Shown in pieces: positions 19,650-28,492 of a DNA stretch of 64,000 bases. Made by a program: the position numbers and the translations under genes. Source of the stretch: Paraburkholderia agricolaris (GTDB taxonomy: Bacteria > Pseudomonadota > Gammaproteobacteria > Burkholderiales > Burkholderiaceae); assembly GCF_009455635.1 (NCBI RefSeq), contig NZ_QPER01000002.1, forward strand, positions 806,001 to 870,000, written 5' to 3'. The stretch's first letter is position 1. Each line of letters begins with the position of its first letter. Below the pieces are notes generated by a model. That model searched no databases. It saw nothing but the letters and a program-made list of their open reading frames with translations, and had not been told where the DNA came from.

Positions 19650-20456
19650 TCAGGGAAGCACGCGCTTCAGAAAAGCGAGCATTACGTGATTGAATTGCGC
19701 CGGCCGTTGCAGCGGGGCGAAATGGCTCACGCCGGGCAGGAGAATCAACGCCGCGCCTGGAATGCTGCGGGCGAGGTAGTCGGCGTGTTCCGGTTTGATG
19801 AATTCGTCGTGCTCGCTCTGGACGATGGCAACCGGCACGCGAATCGCGGCCAGATCGTGCGCTGAATAGTTGGGCTCGGTTCGCATCATTTCGCTGACTG
19901 CGCCAACGAATGCATCGAAGTCGTCGGGTGTGGCCGAGAGTTGGGCATAGTCCTTGGCATGCCTCGCGAAACACCGGTCGATGATCGGCGTGGGCACGAA
20001 TGCTTTCGTCCCACCCGGATCCATGTTGCAGCCGAAGAAGAACACGCCGGCAACCCGCTCGGGAGCCCGGCTGCCCAGCACCATGGCGACGCAGGCGCCA
20101 TCGCTCCAGCCGACCATGGCGGCGCGCTCGAGTTGCAGCGTGTCCATTACGGCCAGAACGTCGGTGGCCATCAACTCGTACTTATAGGGGCGCGCATCGC
20201 GGGTGCTGCGGCCATGGCCGCGGCTGTCGATCGCCACCACGCGGTGCCCGGAACTGACCAGCGCCGGGACCTGATAGCCCCAGTTGCCGCTGTGCCCCAG
20301 ACCGCCGTGCAGCAGGATGACCGGTTTGCCGGTCCCATATGACGCGTACCAGATCCGCGCGCCTTCGTGCTCGACGTAGCCTTGGTCGTTCGAAACCGGC
20401 AGCGGGGCAGCGCCATGAGTTTCGAAATGGGCGAGGTCGTCGTCGTGGAATTCCAT
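19650..20456 (-). CDS. Alpha/beta hydrolase
   Basis: 268 residues from ATG 20456 (MEFHDDDLAHFETHG). Oxyanion region HGGLGHSGNWG, nucleophile elbow GWSDGA (Ser), acid in QSEHDEFIKPEH and catalytic His in GVSHFAPLQRP complete the triad. Typical soluble cytoplasmic hydrolase of the carboxylesterase/haloperoxidase-like group. An upstream extension to 20528 is open but shows no family similarity. No operon partner: the DUF3443 gene on the same strand ends 265 bases upstream. Substrate unknown. Confidence 0.85.
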   Translation of the reverse strand: MEFHDDDLAHFETHGAAPLPVSNDQGYVEHEGARIWYASYGTGKPVILLHGGLGHSGNWGYQVPALVSSGHRVVAIDSRGHGRSTRDARPYKYELMATDVLAVMDTLQLERAAMVGWSDGACVAMVLGSRAPERVAGVFFFGCNMDPGGTKAFVPTPIIDRCFARHAKDYAQLSATPDDFDAFVGAVSEMMRTEPNYSAHDLAAIRVPVAIVQSEHDEFIKPEHADYLARSIPGAALILLPGVSHFAPLQRPAQFNHVMLAFLKRVLP

Positions 20457-20721
20457 GGGTGGGTTCCTTTGCGGTGATCCTTGCTGCACCCGGACGCAAA
20501 CCAGCGCCGGCATCGGCACCCGTGTCACGCAGCAGGTTGCGCTTCAGCAGTCACCCGGCCGGCAGGGTGGCAGCGAAGTTTGCCACGCCGAGACCCAGCA
20601 GGACCAACGCGAGTCCACCGGCATCGGCTCGCCTCACCCTTTCCGGCTTCGCATTACGACGTCCCGCACAACGGCCTATCGACGCCTGCACCGATAGCCG
20701 CCGCGCGGGACCCCTCGCTAC

Positions 20722-22023
20722 TTAGCTCGAAACGTACGCTACATAAGGCCCCGTGCCGCCACCCGTGGATCCCTTGCCCGAAATCCCGTAGTACACGTGC
20801 CGGCCATAGAAAAACGGCATGCCGAAGTCGAACTGCCGCGTCATATAGATGCCGAGATTATTGAACGCGTTATTTCCCGATGCGTTCAGCGTCACGCCGT
20901 TTGCAATATTGAAACCGAGTACCGTGCTCGCCGGGCTGGCTCCTACCAGTATCGACGTTCGGCCCACCGTCGTCGCGGGGGCGTAATAGCCGCTCGCGCT
21001 GTCGATCGGGATGCTCAGGTCCGGGAAGAACATGACCGTCGAGCCGGAATCGAAGAACGTTCTGGTCTGCGCGGTTCCGTTGTACACCGACGTGAAGTTG
21101 CCGTTTTCATTCGTCTTCATCAACGTGGCGCTCGTGCCGGCCAACGCGTTGTTGGCCTGCGTGTCGATGCCGAACACCAGCGTGCCCTGAGCGGTCGGGC
21201 TGCCGGTGTCGGAAACCTGGGCCATCTCCAGAATCACGCCGTTGTTGTCCTGCGCGAACATCGAGACCGGGTTGGTGATCTGTCCGTTGACGGGCACCGC
21301 GGTGCCGACGCCGGCGTTGGTGTAGTAGAACGTCGACACCGGTCCTTGCTGGCACGCCAGACCGCAGTCGTTCGGGCTCACGCCAATGCCGAGAATCCCG
21401 TTTGCACCGAGATCGGCCGTGGTGACCAGCGGACGGCCAACCTGACACTCGGACGGGGCGGCGGTCGTCAGCGTGGCATCGCCGATCACCTGGATCGGCA
21501 CGCTCGTGGCCGTCTCACCCGAAAGCGACACGTCCGCGTAATGGACAGTCCCCCACGCGTAGCCGCTGCCGAACAGCGCGCATTCGGCGAGCGGCAGGCC
21601 GCTCGTCTGATCTTTTTCGGCTGTCAATGTGCTGAAGGTGGATGGCTGAATCGCGGAGCTGACCAGACGCAGCCCGAACGACGCGGTATCGACGATCACA
21701 TTCGGAATCTTCACGCAGTTTCCGCTGGCGTTGGTTCCTGGGGTGCAGAGCGTGACGGTGACCATGGGCTGATTGTGGATGCCCGTTTTGCTGACCGTCA
21801 CCCCGATCGTATTGCCGGGGCCGACGGTGGTAGGCACCGCCGAAGCGTCCGCCGCGAGGACGTTAGGTGTCGAAGTGACGGTGTTCGACGGGGCGGGCGA
21901 ATTGACGGCGGCCGGTGCATTTGCCGCCGTGTTGCTGTTACCGCTGCTGCTGCCCCCGCCGCCACCGCAGGCAGCCAGACTGAGCCCGAGCGCCGCGGCA
22001 ATGATCCATGCGATTTTGCGCAC
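20722..22023 (-). CDS. DUF3443-family lipoprotein
   Basis: 433 residues. The signal peptide ends in a lipobox (GLSLAAC, Cys19), followed by a Gly/Ser/Asn/Ala-rich linker, so it should be membrane-anchored and face the periplasm. The body matches the DUF3443 family of Burkholderiales (NVIVDTASFGLRLVSSA, ANGILGIGVSPNDCG, TFFDSGSTVMFFPD, FYGRHVYYGISG). The DTASFG and DSGST pieces look like the two DTG/DSG loops of aspartic-protease-type folds; that comparison is mine. It is encoded directly after a DUF2844 gene (30-base gap), the usual pairing. Function unknown. Confidence 0.85.
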   Translation of the reverse strand: MRKIAWIIAAALGLSLAACGGGGGSSSGNSNTAANAPAAVNSPAPSNTVTSTPNVLAADASAVPTTVGPGNTIGVTVSKTGIHNQPMVTVTLCTPGTNASGNCVKIPNVIVDTASFGLRLVSSAIQPSTFSTLTAEKDQTSGLPLAECALFGSGYAWGTVHYADVSLSGETATSVPIQVIGDATLTTAAPSECQVGRPLVTTADLGANGILGIGVSPNDCGLACQQGPVSTFYYTNAGVGTAVPVNGQITNPVSMFAQDNNGVILEMAQVSDTGSPTAQGTLVFGIDTQANNALAGTSATLMKTNENGNFTSVYNGTAQTRTFFDSGSTVMFFPDLSIPIDSASGYYAPATTVGRTSILVGASPASTVLGFNIANGVTLNASGNNAFNNLGIYMTRQFDFGMPFFYGRHVYYGISGKGSTGGGTGPYVAYVSS

Positions 22024-22053
22024 TTTTATTCTCTCGATTGATTTTTAATAGAC

Positions 22054-22560
22054 TTACTTGATGTCGTCAGCGCTCACGCCTTGCGGCAACGCTTGCGGGA
22101 GATAGGCTCGCCCAACGAAGGAGCCCATATGGCCGCCGGTCTCCACGACCAGCGCCGACTGATGCACGACGGCTGCTCCGTAGCCGCCGCCTTGCGCAGC
22201 ATGTGCGTCGGTGAGGCCCTGCACGTAAGACGGGAAGTAAGTGGCGAGCAGCGTCTTGAGCGGCGGCATGGTCGGGCCTTCCCAACTCAACGCGAACACG
22301 GTGTTGGCCGCCGTGATGTACTCGTTCACCACCGTACCCGACGGCAGCGTGGTCTGACTCACGGTGTAAGCCGGCGCGGCCGCATTGCCGCTTGCCGCGT
22401 AGCGCGCCACGGCGGCGCCGCCCAGGCTCAGTGCCCCTGCACTGGTACTGCTGGCGGTTACGGGGTAGGTCGGCGCGCCGCCCAACCCTGCGTATGCTGG
22501 AACGGCCGCGGCGAATGAGGCAGTGGCCACCACGAGCATTCGAAATTGACTGATTATCAT
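22054..22560 (-). CDS. DUF2844-family secreted protein
   Basis: 168 residues with a signal peptide (MIISQFRMLVVATASFAAAVPAYAGLGG). The mature part carries SGTVVNEYITAANTVFALSWEGPTMPPLKTLL, the hallmark region of DUF2844. First gene of a two-gene unit with the DUF3443 lipoprotein. Members are small exported proteins of Burkholderiales with no known biochemical function; the shared operon suggests the two act together in the envelope. Confidence 0.85.
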   Translation of the reverse strand: MIISQFRMLVVATASFAAAVPAYAGLGGAPTYPVTASSTSAGALSLGGAAVARYAASGNAAAPAYTVSQTTLPSGTVVNEYITAANTVFALSWEGPTMPPLKTLLATYFPSYVQGLTDAHAAQGGGYGAAVVHQSALVVETGGHMGSFVGRAYLPQALPQGVSADDIK

Positions 22561-22723
22561 TTTTTGGTCTTCGGCGATTTTTGGAAAATGCGCGCGAACG
22601 TTATCCTCGCGTCCGCGCGATGCTAATACTAGCTTGAGTCTGGTCGATTAAAACAAACGAATAGCGAGGCGATTCGGGTTCTGTTTGAAAATGAAAGATC
22701 GCCTGGCGGAAAATCAGCGATAT

Positions 22724-24286
22724 TCAAGCCGGATATTGTTCAGCACCCGGCTGCCACGCCACGCGATTGCGTCCAGCGGCCTTTGCGGCGTACAGCTGGG
22801 TATCGGCCGCGGCAAGCAGGGCGGCCGCGCTGCCGCCCCCGGGCGGCATGCATGATGCGCAGCCCACGCTGATCGTCACGTGGCCGCGTTCAGTGTCCTT
22901 GTTCGCAAGTCCTGCCGCCTCGATGCGCTCACGGATCGTTTCCGCGACCTTGACCGCGCCGTCGAGCGATGTATTCGGCAACACCACCGCGAACTCCTCG
23001 CCGCCATAGCGTGCGGCAAGATCCACCGCGCGCCGGGTGCCCGACATGATGCGCGCGGCTACCTCGGCCAACACCTCGTCGCCCGCCGCGTGGCCGTAGG
23101 TATCGTTCAGGCGTTTGAAGTGATCGATGTCGATGAACAGCAGCGAGAGCGGCGTCTGCTCGCGCTGCGAACGCAGCCATTCCTGCGCAAGCCGCTGGTC
23201 GAAAGCGCGGCGATTGCTCAAGCCGGTCAGCGCATCGGTTTCGGCGATGCGCTGCAATTCGGCCTCGGCGCGCACCTTGTCGCGCAGCGCGAAGGCAAAC
23301 AGCCACGCCACGATCACGTACGCGCCGCCGAACAGAACCGTCATCGCGCCGGCCAGCATGTTGCGTTTGCGCCAGTCGGTCAGCACGTCTTCCACGGCGG
23401 GCGCGATACCGACGATCAGGGGTGTGCCCGGCACGTGGGCGTAGGTGTACAGGCGCGAGATGCCATCCAGCGAACCGTCCGAGACGAAGCTGCCGGACGG
23501 GTGGTTCGCGATGCCGGCGAAATTTGCCGTACCCGCATAGTTCGAGCCGATGCCACGGCGCGCCGGCGGCCGGCTCGCGAGGAGCGTGCCGTTGTCGAGC
23601 ACGATAAAGCCGCCGCCGTTGGGGCCGAGATCGATATTGTCGAGCAGATGTTCGAAGTACTCGATCCGGATGCTGACGAGAGCAATGCCGTCGAATGCAC
23701 CCTGGGCCGTGTCGATACGCCTTGACAGTGCAACCGCCAGCGCGCCGCCGCGGACCTGCGACGGATAGGGATGCGAAATGTAGAGGCCCACCGAGGGGTT
23801 GTTCTGCTGCACGGTGAAGTAGTCGCGGTCCGCGAACGACAGCCCGGGGTAAGTGTTGCCGCTTTTCGACGCTTTGACACGGCCTTGCGCATCGAGAACA
23901 TAAGCGTCGCCGGAGATCGGCGAACCCAGTCCACGATCGAACAATACGCGCTGGCGCAAGTAGGGCGACAGGGTCCATGTTTCCGGGCGTTCGGCGTCCG
24001 ACGCCACGCCGCGCAACGACAGATCGTAAAGGGCGACATTACGCGCAAGGTCGCGGCTGATAATCGCGACGAGGTTGCGCGAATTGTCCATGGCATGGCG
24101 GAATTCGTCTTCGCGGCTGTTATAGAGCGCGACGAAAGTCAGAGCGGCCATGACGATGGCGGCAAGCATGCCGGACAGACCAGCCAACAGGGGATGCCGG
24201 CCGATTGTCCAGGCGATCCATTTGCGGGTCCCCCCAAACCATCTGGCCGAGCGGTACCGCAAGGTAAGAACCTGTCCATTCGACAC
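22724..24286 (-). CDS. Membrane diguanylate cyclase with periplasmic sensor domain
   Basis: 520 residues. TM helix (~33-52), a periplasmic PDC/Cache-type sensor (~55-290, with RDLARNVALYDLSLRGVAS and FDRGLGSPISGDAYVLD), a second TM helix (~305-330), then a GGDEF domain with TDALTGLSNRRAFDQRL and active-site GGEEF (428-432). An RxxD inhibitory site (RAVD) sits five residues before GGEEF, so product inhibition by c-di-GMP is expected. It makes c-di-GMP from two GTP in response to an unknown extracellular cue. No EAL domain. Stands alone. Confidence 0.92.
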   Translation of the reverse strand: MSNGQVLTLRYRSARWFGGTRKWIAWTIGRHPLLAGLSGMLAAIVMAALTFVALYNSREDEFRHAMDNSRNLVAIISRDLARNVALYDLSLRGVASDAERPETWTLSPYLRQRVLFDRGLGSPISGDAYVLDAQGRVKASKSGNTYPGLSFADRDYFTVQQNNPSVGLYISHPYPSQVRGGALAVALSRRIDTAQGAFDGIALVSIRIEYFEHLLDNIDLGPNGGGFIVLDNGTLLASRPPARRGIGSNYAGTANFAGIANHPSGSFVSDGSLDGISRLYTYAHVPGTPLIVGIAPAVEDVLTDWRKRNMLAGAMTVLFGGAYVIVAWLFAFALRDKVRAEAELQRIAETDALTGLSNRRAFDQRLAQEWLRSQREQTPLSLLFIDIDHFKRLNDTYGHAAGDEVLAEVAARIMSGTRRAVDLAARYGGEEFAVVLPNTSLDGAVKVAETIRERIEAAGLANKDTERGHVTISVGCASCMPPGGGSAAALLAAADTQLYAAKAAGRNRVAWQPGAEQYPA

Positions 24287-24390
24287 GTGCCTGACTCCCC
24301 CTGGATGGCCGGTTCAGAGCCGGCGTGCTGCATAGGACTTTGTCTCAGTCCGGTTGCATGGTCGATTGAATCATTGAATACGCATGGGGG

Positions 24391-25278
24391 TCAATCGAGC
24401 CTGTCGAGCAATATGGCGACGAAGGTTTCCGTGACGGGCGGCAGGGTCCTGCCGCGTTTCTTGATGAGGGCGATCGGACGGGTGAAGGCGGGATCGTCAA
24501 CCGGACGAACCACCAACTCAGGCTCCGCTCTGACCTCGCGAGCCGAAGCCGGCAGGATGGTCACGCCGAGCCCGGCGCGCACCATCGCGACGGCGCTCAT
24601 CATGTAGGTCGGCTCACAGGCGATCTCCGGCGCGCAGCGGGCGTTGGCAAAGGCGCTATCGACCACGGCCCGCACGCTCGTGCCTGGGGCCGTCAGCACG
24701 AGCGGCACCGCGGCGAGGTCGGCCAGCGTGATGCGCCGACGCCGCGCCAGCGCATGGCGCTTCGGAAAAACCGCCACCAGCCGATCGATACCCGCATGCA
24801 GGACTTCGAAGGCGCTATCGTCCAGCGTACCGCCAGTCAGCCCGATATCGACCTCCTCGTTGCGCACCAGCGTGTTGACCACGCTGGCCACCACGTCGCG
24901 CACATGGAAGTTCACGCGCGGCACAGCCTTCTTCATGTCCTGTACGAGTTCGGGCAAGACGCTGGCCGCAAAAGTCGGCAGGCACGCGATGCGCACCGTG
25001 CCGCTGGTTCCCTCGCCGAGCGCACGGGCGTCGATCAGCACATGTTCCATATCGTGCAGCGACTTTTGCAGCAGAGGCAGCAGTTCGCGGCCGGTCGGCG
25101 TTAGCGCGACATTGCGGCTGTTGCGATCGAACAGGCGCATGCCGACGGTTTCCTCGAGCCGGCGAATCTGCACCGTCAAGGCCGGTTGTGACAGGTGCAA
25201 CCGTGCCGCCGCACGCGTGAAGCTACCCGTTTGCGCGACAGCGATGAACGCGCGGATATCCCGAAGATTCAGATCCAT
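24391..25278 (-). CDS. LysR-family regulator of the CitMHS/AtuA-like cluster
   Basis: 295 residues: helix-turn-helix FTRAAARLHLSQPALTVQIRRLEETVGMRLFDRNSRNVALTPTGREL (~20-65) and effector domain (GTVRIACLPTFAASVLPELV). Divergent from the CitMHS carrier with a 99-base intergenic region containing a perfect palindrome, so it very likely controls that operon and itself. Ligand presumably the imported carboxylate. Confidence 0.92.
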   Translation of the reverse strand: MDLNLRDIRAFIAVAQTGSFTRAAARLHLSQPALTVQIRRLEETVGMRLFDRNSRNVALTPTGRELLPLLQKSLHDMEHVLIDARALGEGTSGTVRIACLPTFAASVLPELVQDMKKAVPRVNFHVRDVVASVVNTLVRNEEVDIGLTGGTLDDSAFEVLHAGIDRLVAVFPKRHALARRRRITLADLAAVPLVLTAPGTSVRAVVDSAFANARCAPEIACEPTYMMSAVAMVRAGLGVTILPASAREVRAEPELVVRPVDDPAFTRPIALIKKRGRTLPPVTETFVAILLDRLD

Positions 25279-25298
25279 AATGGTTTGTGATTGCTGCG

Positions 25299-25318
25299 AT
25301 CAATTCATTTCAATTGAT
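25299..25318. promoter_or_regulatory. LysR-type operator in the divergent promoter
   Basis: Perfect ATCAATT-N6-AATTGAT palindrome, 21 bases from the LysR start and 60 from the carrier start. It fits the dyad LysR regulators bind (T-N11-A pattern). Confidence 0.6.
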
Positions 25319-25377
25319 TTATTATTGCCCCGAACTTACGCTCGATCGCAGTAAAAAACAACATTGGAGACAAGCAC

Positions 25378-26682
25378 ATGCTGCCACTACTGGGGCTGGC
25401 TACCATCGTCGTGCTGCTCGGCGCGATTCTGTCGAAACGGATGTCGCCGCTGGTGGCGCTCATCATCGTGCCGATTGCGGCGTCGCTCCTCGGCGGGTTC
25501 GGCTTTCAGACCAGCAAGTTCGTGATCGACGGGCTCAAGAGCCTCGCGCCCGTGGTCGGGATGTTCGTCTTCGCGATTCTTTACTTCGGCACCATCACCG
25601 ACGCCGGCACGCTCGATCCGATCATCGACCGCATCCTGCGCGCGGTCGGTACGCGGCCCACGCGGATCGTGATGGGCACCACCGTGCTCGCGCTGCTGAT
25701 TCACCTGGACGGCTCTGGCGCGGTGTGCTTTCTCGTCACGATTCCCGCGATGCTGCCGCTCTACGATCGTCTGAAGATGGACCGGCGCGTGCTGGCCGCG
25801 GCCGTTTCGATGGCCGCCGGCATCAACTTTCTGCCGTGGACCGGGCCGATGATCCGCGCGTCGGCGTCGCTGCATCTGCCGATTTCGGCGCTGTTCAATC
25901 CGCTGATTCCCGTGCAGTTGATCGGGCTGGTGTTCGTTTTCGGCGTGGCATTCTGGCTTGGGCGGCGCGAGGAAAAGCGGCTGGGTCTCAGCGCCGCGAG
26001 CGCTGCGATACCGATGCCGGAGCGCAAGCTGACGCCGGAGGAGCAAGCCTTGCGCCGGCCGAAAAACTTCTGGTTCAACATCGTCCTGACACTGGTCGTA
26101 CTCGGCACGATGGTCGTGATGGGCGAGAAGATTCCGCCCGCGATCATGTTCATGGTCGGGCTATGCGTCGCGTTGATGGTGAACTATCCGAACGTCGACA
26201 TGCAGCGCAAGCGGATCGACGCTCACGCGCGCGCCGCGCTGATGATGGCCGGCATTCTGCTCGCGGCCGGCGTGTTCACCGGTGTGATGCAGGGCAGCGG
26301 CATGCTGAAAGCGATGGCACAGGCGGCCGTCGGTTTCGTGCCGCCCGCGATGGCGGGGCACATTCCCGTCGTGCTCGGCGTGCTGTCGATGCCGCTCAGC
26401 ATGCTGTTCGATCCGGACTCGTTTTACTTCGGCGTGTTGCCGGTGATTGCCGAAGTGGCCGGCCAACTCGGCGTGCCCGCCGTGCACGTCGGCCAGGCCG
26501 CGCTGCTCGGGCAGATGACGACCGGCTTTCCGGTCAGCCCCCTTACGCCGGCGACGTTCCTCGTAGTCGGCTTGTGCGGCATCGATCTTGCCGATCACCA
26601 GAAATTTACGTTTCCCTTGCTGTTCGGCGCCTCGATCGTGATGACGATTGCCTGCGTCGTGCTGGGGATATTCTCACTGTGA
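25378..26682 (+). CDS. CitMHS-family citrate/carboxylate symporter
   Basis: 434 residues, about 12 membrane helices, with the CitMHS pattern: LSKRMSPLVALIIVPIAASLLGGFGF at the N terminus, LIHLDGSGAVCFLVTIPAMLPLYDRL and AAGINFLPWTGPMIRASASL centrally, FPVSPLTPATFLVVGL near the end. Members take up metal-citrate complexes or related tricarboxylates with protons. GGAGA precedes the ATG. It leads an operon with two AtuA-like proteins, so its substrate is probably what they process. Confidence 0.9.
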   Translation: MLPLLGLATIVVLLGAILSKRMSPLVALIIVPIAASLLGGFGFQTSKFVIDGLKSLAPVVGMFVFAILYFGTITDAGTLDPIIDRILRAVGTRPTRIVMGTTVLALLIHLDGSGAVCFLVTIPAMLPLYDRLKMDRRVLAAAVSMAAGINFLPWTGPMIRASASLHLPISALFNPLIPVQLIGLVFVFGVAFWLGRREEKRLGLSAASAAIPMPERKLTPEEQALRRPKNFWFNIVLTLVVLGTMVVMGEKIPPAIMFMVGLCVALMVNYPNVDMQRKRIDAHARAALMMAGILLAAGVFTGVMQGSGMLKAMAQAAVGFVPPAMAGHIPVVLGVLSMPLSMLFDPDSFYFGVLPVIAEVAGQLGVPAVHVGQAALLGQMTTGFPVSPLTPATFLVVGLCGIDLADHQKFTFPLLFGASIVMTIACVVLGIFSL

Positions 26683-26715
26683 GCCGCACGGCTTCACTGA
26701 ACGGACGCGATCATC

Positions 26716-28074
26716 ATGACAACGACTCCACATAGACGGCCGGTGCGAATCGGCGCGGGCGCGGGGTATTCCGGCGACCGTATCGAGCCGGCGGCCGAAC
26801 TGGCGCAACATGGCGCGCTCGATTACCTGGTGTTCGAATGCCTCGCCGAGCGCACCATCGCGATTGCGCAGCAGGCGCGCAGCAAAGATCCCGAACAGGG
26901 TTACGACCCGTTGCTCGAAACGCGCATGGCGGCCGTGCTGCCCGCTGCGATTCGCAACGGCGTGCGGATCGTGTCGAACATGGGTGCGGCCAATCCACTC
27001 GCGGCGGCGAAGAAGACCGCCGAGATCGCGCACTCGCTCGGCCTCGGTCCGGTGAAGATTGCCGCCGTCACCGGCGACGATGTGCTCGACGTGGTACGGC
27101 AGGGCAATTTCCGCTTCGAGGAATCCGGGGAAAGCGTCGCGTCGTACAAGGATCGCCTCGTCTCCGCGAATGCCTATCTCGGCGCGGCGGCGATTGTCGA
27201 GGCGCTGGCGGCCGGCGCGCAAATCGTGCTGACCGGACGCGTCGCCGATCCGTCGCTGTTCGTCGCGCCGTTGATCCACGAATTCGGTTGGCGGATGGAC
27301 GACTGGCAAACGCTCGGGCAGGCAACCGTGATCGGCCATCTGCTCGAATGCGCGGGACAAATCACCGGAGGCTATTTTGCGGACCCGGGTTTCAAGGACG
27401 TCCCGAATCTCGCGCGGCTCGGTTTTCCCATCGCCGAAGTCGGGCAGGACGGGTCGATGATCATCACCAAGCTCGCGCAGGCCGGCGGACGAGTGACCGA
27501 AGCAAGCTGCAAGGAGCAACTGCTGTATGAAATTCACGATCCGCAGCGCTATCTGCAACCGGACGTGGTTGCCGATTTCACGCAGGTGCGTGTCGCGCAG
27601 GAAGCGCCGGATCGCATTCGCGTGAGCGGTGGACGTGGCGCACCGCGTACGGATACGTTGAAGGTGTCGGTCGCTTATTTCGATGGCTATATCGGCGAGG
27701 GGCAGATTTCGTATGGCGGTCCCGGCGCGCTGGCACGTGCCCGGCTCGCGCTCGATATTGTGCGGGAAAGGCTCGCCTTGACCGGTGTGGATACGCGTGA
27801 ATTGCGTTTCGATCTGATCGGCGTGAATGCATTGCATGGCGAAGCGCTGGCGGTCGACCACGCCGAGCCCTATGAGGTCCGGGCACGGGTCGCGGGTCGC
27901 GCCGACTCGCTGGCGCAAGCGGTACGGATCGGCAACGAGGTGGAGACGCTTTACACGAACGGACCGGCGGGCGGTGGCGGCGTGACGAAGTCGGCACGCG
28001 AAGTCGTCGCGGTGCAATCGGTGTTGCTGCCACGTGAGCACGCCAGGCCCACTTTCTCGCTGGTGGAGGCGTGA
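26716..28074 (+). CDS. AtuA-family (DUF1446) protein
   Basis: 452 residues matching the acyclic-terpene-utilisation AtuA / DUF1446 family: VRIGAGAGYSGDRIEPAAELAQHG, LDYLVFECLAERT, RIVSNMGAANPLAAA, VLTGRVADPSLFVAPL, GHLLECAGQITGGYFADPG. The molecular activity of AtuA is not established. Here it is beside a carboxylate carrier rather than the acyl-CoA carboxylase genes of the true atu cluster, so geraniol or citronellol degradation is not implied. The next gene follows with one base between stop and start. Confidence 0.88.
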   Translation: MTTTPHRRPVRIGAGAGYSGDRIEPAAELAQHGALDYLVFECLAERTIAIAQQARSKDPEQGYDPLLETRMAAVLPAAIRNGVRIVSNMGAANPLAAAKKTAEIAHSLGLGPVKIAAVTGDDVLDVVRQGNFRFEESGESVASYKDRLVSANAYLGAAAIVEALAAGAQIVLTGRVADPSLFVAPLIHEFGWRMDDWQTLGQATVIGHLLECAGQITGGYFADPGFKDVPNLARLGFPIAEVGQDGSMIITKLAQAGGRVTEASCKEQLLYEIHDPQRYLQPDVVADFTQVRVAQEAPDRIRVSGGRGAPRTDTLKVSVAYFDGYIGEGQISYGGPGALARARLALDIVRERLALTGVDTRELRFDLIGVNALHGEALAVDHAEPYEVRARVAGRADSLAQAVRIGNEVETLYTNGPAGGGGVTKSAREVVAVQSVLLPREHARPTFSLVEA

Positions 28075-28075
28075 C

Positions 28076-28411
28076 ATGAAACTACGTGAACTTGCGCATT
28101 CGCGGACTGGCGACAAGGGCAATACGCTGAATATCTCCGTCATCTGTTACGACGCCAGACACTATGAGCATCTGCGAGCGGTGTTGAGCGCTGAGCGGGT
28201 CAAGGCGTACCTCGGCGAGGTGGTGCGCGGCAGCGTCGTGCGTTACGAATTGCCCGGCATTGCCGCGTTCAACTTCGTACTCGGCGAGGCGCTCGGCGGA
28301 GGCGTAACGCGCTCGCTGGCGCTGGACGCGCATGGCAAATCGTTGAGTTCGGCCTTGATGGGGCTGGAGGTGGAGGAGCCGGCTGGGGTTGGCTATGTGC
28401 CGGCACCCTAG
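28076..28411 (+). CDS. Small AtuA-associated (ferredoxin-like fold) protein
   Basis: 111 residues from ATG 28076 (MKLRELAHSRTGDKGNTLNISVICYD). This RTGDKG(N/D) start is the signature of the small domain that is either fused to the C terminus of AtuA proteins or encoded separately behind them, as here. Probably forms one functional unit with the preceding DUF1446 protein. Activity unknown. Confidence 0.8.
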   Translation: MKLRELAHSRTGDKGNTLNISVICYDARHYEHLRAVLSAERVKAYLGEVVRGSVVRYELPGIAAFNFVLGEALGGGVTRSLALDAHGKSLSSALMGLEVEEPAGVGYVPAP

Positions 28412-28492
28412 ATAGTTTGCAGGGCCAGGCAGCATGAAGCGCTGAGCCGGTTCAGGTTGCCACTGGTGAATCTGATAGGCCTGATATTGGGC

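Noticed and set aside
19558..19974. 138-residue minus-strand frame overlapping the hydrolase end
   Set aside because: Out of frame with a hydrolase that has a full catalytic triad; Arg-rich shadow.
26716..28411. Genuine acyclic terpene (atu) pathway
   Set aside because: None of the geranyl-CoA carboxylase, dehydrogenase or ligase genes of atu clusters are present; only the AtuA-type proteins.
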